The position numbers were made by a program, and so were the translations under genes. DNA of 13,632 bases from Candidatus Methylomirabilota bacterium (GTDB lineage Bacteria; Methylomirabilota; Methylomirabilia; Methylomirabilales; JACQHM01): NCBI GenBank assembly GCA_016199025.1, contig JACQHM010000129.1, positions 1 through 13,632 on the forward strand, written 5' to 3'. Position 1 is the first letter of the stretch. Every line of letters starts with the position of its first letter. The notes under the pieces were generated by a model. It was given only the letters and a program-made list of their open reading frames with translations. It made no database searches and was not told the origin of the DNA. Of the stretch, positions 12,604 to 13,632 are shown piece after piece.

Positions 12604-13218
12604 GTGCGAGGGAAGGCGTTTCTGTGGCTTGTCATGATGGCGCTGTTGGCGGGATGCCCTGTGGCGGGCTGGCCGTCAAGAGCGACAGCCGGGGTCGAGA
12701 CAGCGGCGCCTCCTGCCTTGTTCCTCTACGACCTTGAGCGGATGATTACCTCGCTCGAACAGCTCACGGGATGGGATGTGGCAAAGATCCCTCGACCTAG
12801 GGTGGAGGTCCTGAGCCCCCAAGAGTTTACCCGCCGGCTCAACCTCGATGTCGCCACCGGCATCGTGTTCCTCGGTTATTACACAATCGGCCGGGAAGGC
12901 CGGCCGGATACGATCCTCATCAACCGCATCTGTCTCTCTGAGGCGGAGGCCTTCAAGCTCTCCTCCGATGCCTTGTGTCACAGCACGCTCCTCCATGAGC
13001 TGGTCCATTGGGTGCAGACGCACCGTCCCCTTCGACACCCTCCCGATCGGATCAGGCGGGAGCGTGAGGCCGTGACCTGGGAAGAACGGTATCTCGCCCA
13101 ACTTCGCGGGTCGGGGTCCTCGATGGATGGACCCATGGGGCGAACGACAGGTCCCCAGCGTGGGCCAAAAGGCGAGAGCGCCTCACAAGACGCTTGGCCA
13201 AAGGGGAGCGGCTTGTAA
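12604..13218 (+). CDS. Predicted lipoprotein with HELVH metalloprotease-like motif
   Basis: This 204-residue protein starts with GTG at 12604 behind AGGAGGAG (12593-12600). The signal peptide ends in a lipobox, LLAGC, with Cys18 as the likely lipidated residue. The central region reads LSPQEFTRRLNLDVATGIVFLGYY, DTILINRICLSEAEAF, then HSTLLHELVHWVQTH. HELVH (131-135) fits the HExxH zinc-binding signature, and the acidic stretch REREAVTWEERYLAQL (152-167) could supply the third ligand and closes the domain. Cys110 and Cys125 could form a disulfide. The layout resembles small uncharacterised bacterial putative metallopeptidases. The last 35 residues are rich in Gly, Ser, Pro and Lys and look disordered. 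It is likely controlled by sigma-54 promoter 3. Protease activity and target are unproven. Confidence 0.8.
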   Translation: MRGKAFLWLVMMALLAGCPVAGWPSRATAGVETAAPPALFLYDLERMITSLEQLTGWDVAKIPRPRVEVLSPQEFTRRLNLDVATGIVFLGYYTIGREGRPDTILINRICLSEAEAFKLSSDALCHSTLLHELVHWVQTHRPLRHPPDRIRREREAVTWEERYLAQLRGSGSSMDGPMGRTTGPQRGPKGESASQDAWPKGSGL

Positions 13219-13246
13219 CGAAGGTCAGTGCCTCACCGAAGGCCGT

Positions 13247-13259
13247 TGACAAAGTGTCA
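13247..13259 (+). promoter_or_regulatory. Putative enhancer site, perfect palindrome TGACA-AAG-TGTCA
   Basis: This is a second perfect 13-bp copy of the motif, 28 bp after the lipoprotein stop and just before the ABC ATPase. A GG-N10-GC pair (TGGCAGAGATCGGGCA, 13308-13323) follows 56 bp later but lacks the TTGC of a good -12 element, so I do not call a promoter. Confidence 0.5.
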
Positions 13260-13306
13260 GGGATCGTTCCGACGGAGCGGAGGCTAAGGGCGAAGGGACC
13301 GCCCGG

Positions 13307-13632
13307 CTGGCAGAGATCGGGCAAGGGTTCAACCGAGAAGATAGGGCGGAGCGAGAGGGGGAAGCCCTTCGCCTGGAGGGGCTCACGAAAGCCTTCGACG
13401 GCTTCGTGGCCGTGGATGGGATCTCCCTCTCAGTGGGCCGTGGGGAGGTCTTCGGCTTCTTGGGCCCGAACGGGAGCGGAAAGACGACCACCATCCGGAT
13501 GCTCTGCGGCCTCCTCCTCCCCACGGCGGGACGGGCTGAAGTCTTAGGCCACGACATCGTCCGGGAGCCTGAGAAGGTGAAGCCTCGGATCGGCTACATG
13601 TCCCAGCGGTTTTCCCTCTATCACGAGCTGAC
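13307..13632 (+). CDS. ABC transporter ATPase, 5' part (runs off the end; start uncertain)
   Basis: The frame encodes the start of an ABC-2-type exporter ATPase: LRLEGLTKAFDGFVAVDGISL (with the A-loop aromatic), Walker A GPNGSGKT, then a Q loop in GYMSQRFSLYHEL. This is typical of the YbhF/DrrA group. The signature motif and Walker B lie beyond the window. The frame is open from 13250, after a TGA at 13247, yet holds no ATG, GTG or TTG before the domain begins near 13367. I give the CTG at 13307 as a tentative start because GAAGGGA lies 8 bp upstream. A start by frameshift, another rare codon or a sequence error are alternatives. It could supply the ATPase missing from the exporter at 892-4358, or belong to a second exporter to the right. 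Confidence 0.8.
   Translation, partial: MAEIGQGFNREDRAEREGEALRLEGLTKAFDGFVAVDGISLSVGRGEVFGFLGPNGSGKTTTIRMLCGLLLPTAGRAEVLGHDIVREPEKVKPRIGYMSQRFSLYHEL

Noticed and set aside
6087..13252. TTGACA in the palindromic sites read as sigma-70 -35 boxes
   Set aside because: I found no -10 box about 17 bp downstream of the copies at 6087 or 13246, and the symmetric TGTCA arm and distance to sigma-54 promoters fit an activator site better.
1..13632. tRNA, rRNA, CRISPR array, insertion sequence with transposase
   Set aside because: I saw no tRNA-like cloverleaf, no rRNA segments, no regularly spaced direct repeats and no transposase or integrase coding sequence.

Overview
The window is GC-rich Gram-negative-type DNA: sigma-54 activators, an IHF-like site, a periplasmic-adaptor/ABC-2 exporter and a lipobox protein are all present. 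I cannot place the organism. The gene style and short GC-rich palindromic repeats would fit Methylomirabilota, Nitrospirota or Desulfobacterota, but that is an impression and not a result. All genes I can support are on the + strand.

Layout. (1) 1-789: the 3' part of an NtrC-family sigma-54 activator. (2) 892-4358: a tightly packed exporter operon of an HlyD/YbhG-like adaptor and two ABC-2 permeases, with no ATPase gene beside it; the first permease carries an in-frame palindromic element. (3) 4455-6002: a CrtI/retinol-saturase-like FAD oxidoreductase. (4) 6003-6785: a gene-poor stretch with two sigma-54 promoters, their upstream palindromic sites, a remnant of a thioredoxin-like (TlpA/ResA) gene and two hairpin repeats, one of them MITE-like. 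(5) 6786-9405: a four-gene operon (methyltransferase-like membrane protein with an extra C-terminal domain, NfeD-like protein, secreted GGHH protein, secreted cupredoxin-like protein without copper ligands), closed by a strong terminator at 9426-9479. (6) 9590-12303: a membrane histidine kinase and an NtrC-type response regulator with overlapping start and stop. (7) 12304-13218: a third sigma-54 promoter with upstream site and IHF-like site, then a lipoprotein with an HELVH zinc-protease-like motif. (8) From about 13307: the start of an ABC ATPase that runs off the end.

The main result is regulatory. Three sigma-54 promoters (6249-6267, 6705-6723, 12436-12454) share TTCTGGCAT at -24 and TTGCT at -12 with exact GG-N10-GC spacing. 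Each lies about 90-160 bp downstream of copies of a 13-bp palindrome close to TGACA-N3-TGTCA. The second and third also carry a perfect WATCAANNNNTTR (IHF consensus) match centred exactly 33 bp upstream of the -24 GG. I infer that one activator, most simply the response regulator at 10942-12303, drives the four-gene operon and the lipoprotein gene as a local regulon for the cell envelope. The signal and biochemical purpose are unknown. This two-component/envelope module is the best candidate in the window for an undescribed system.
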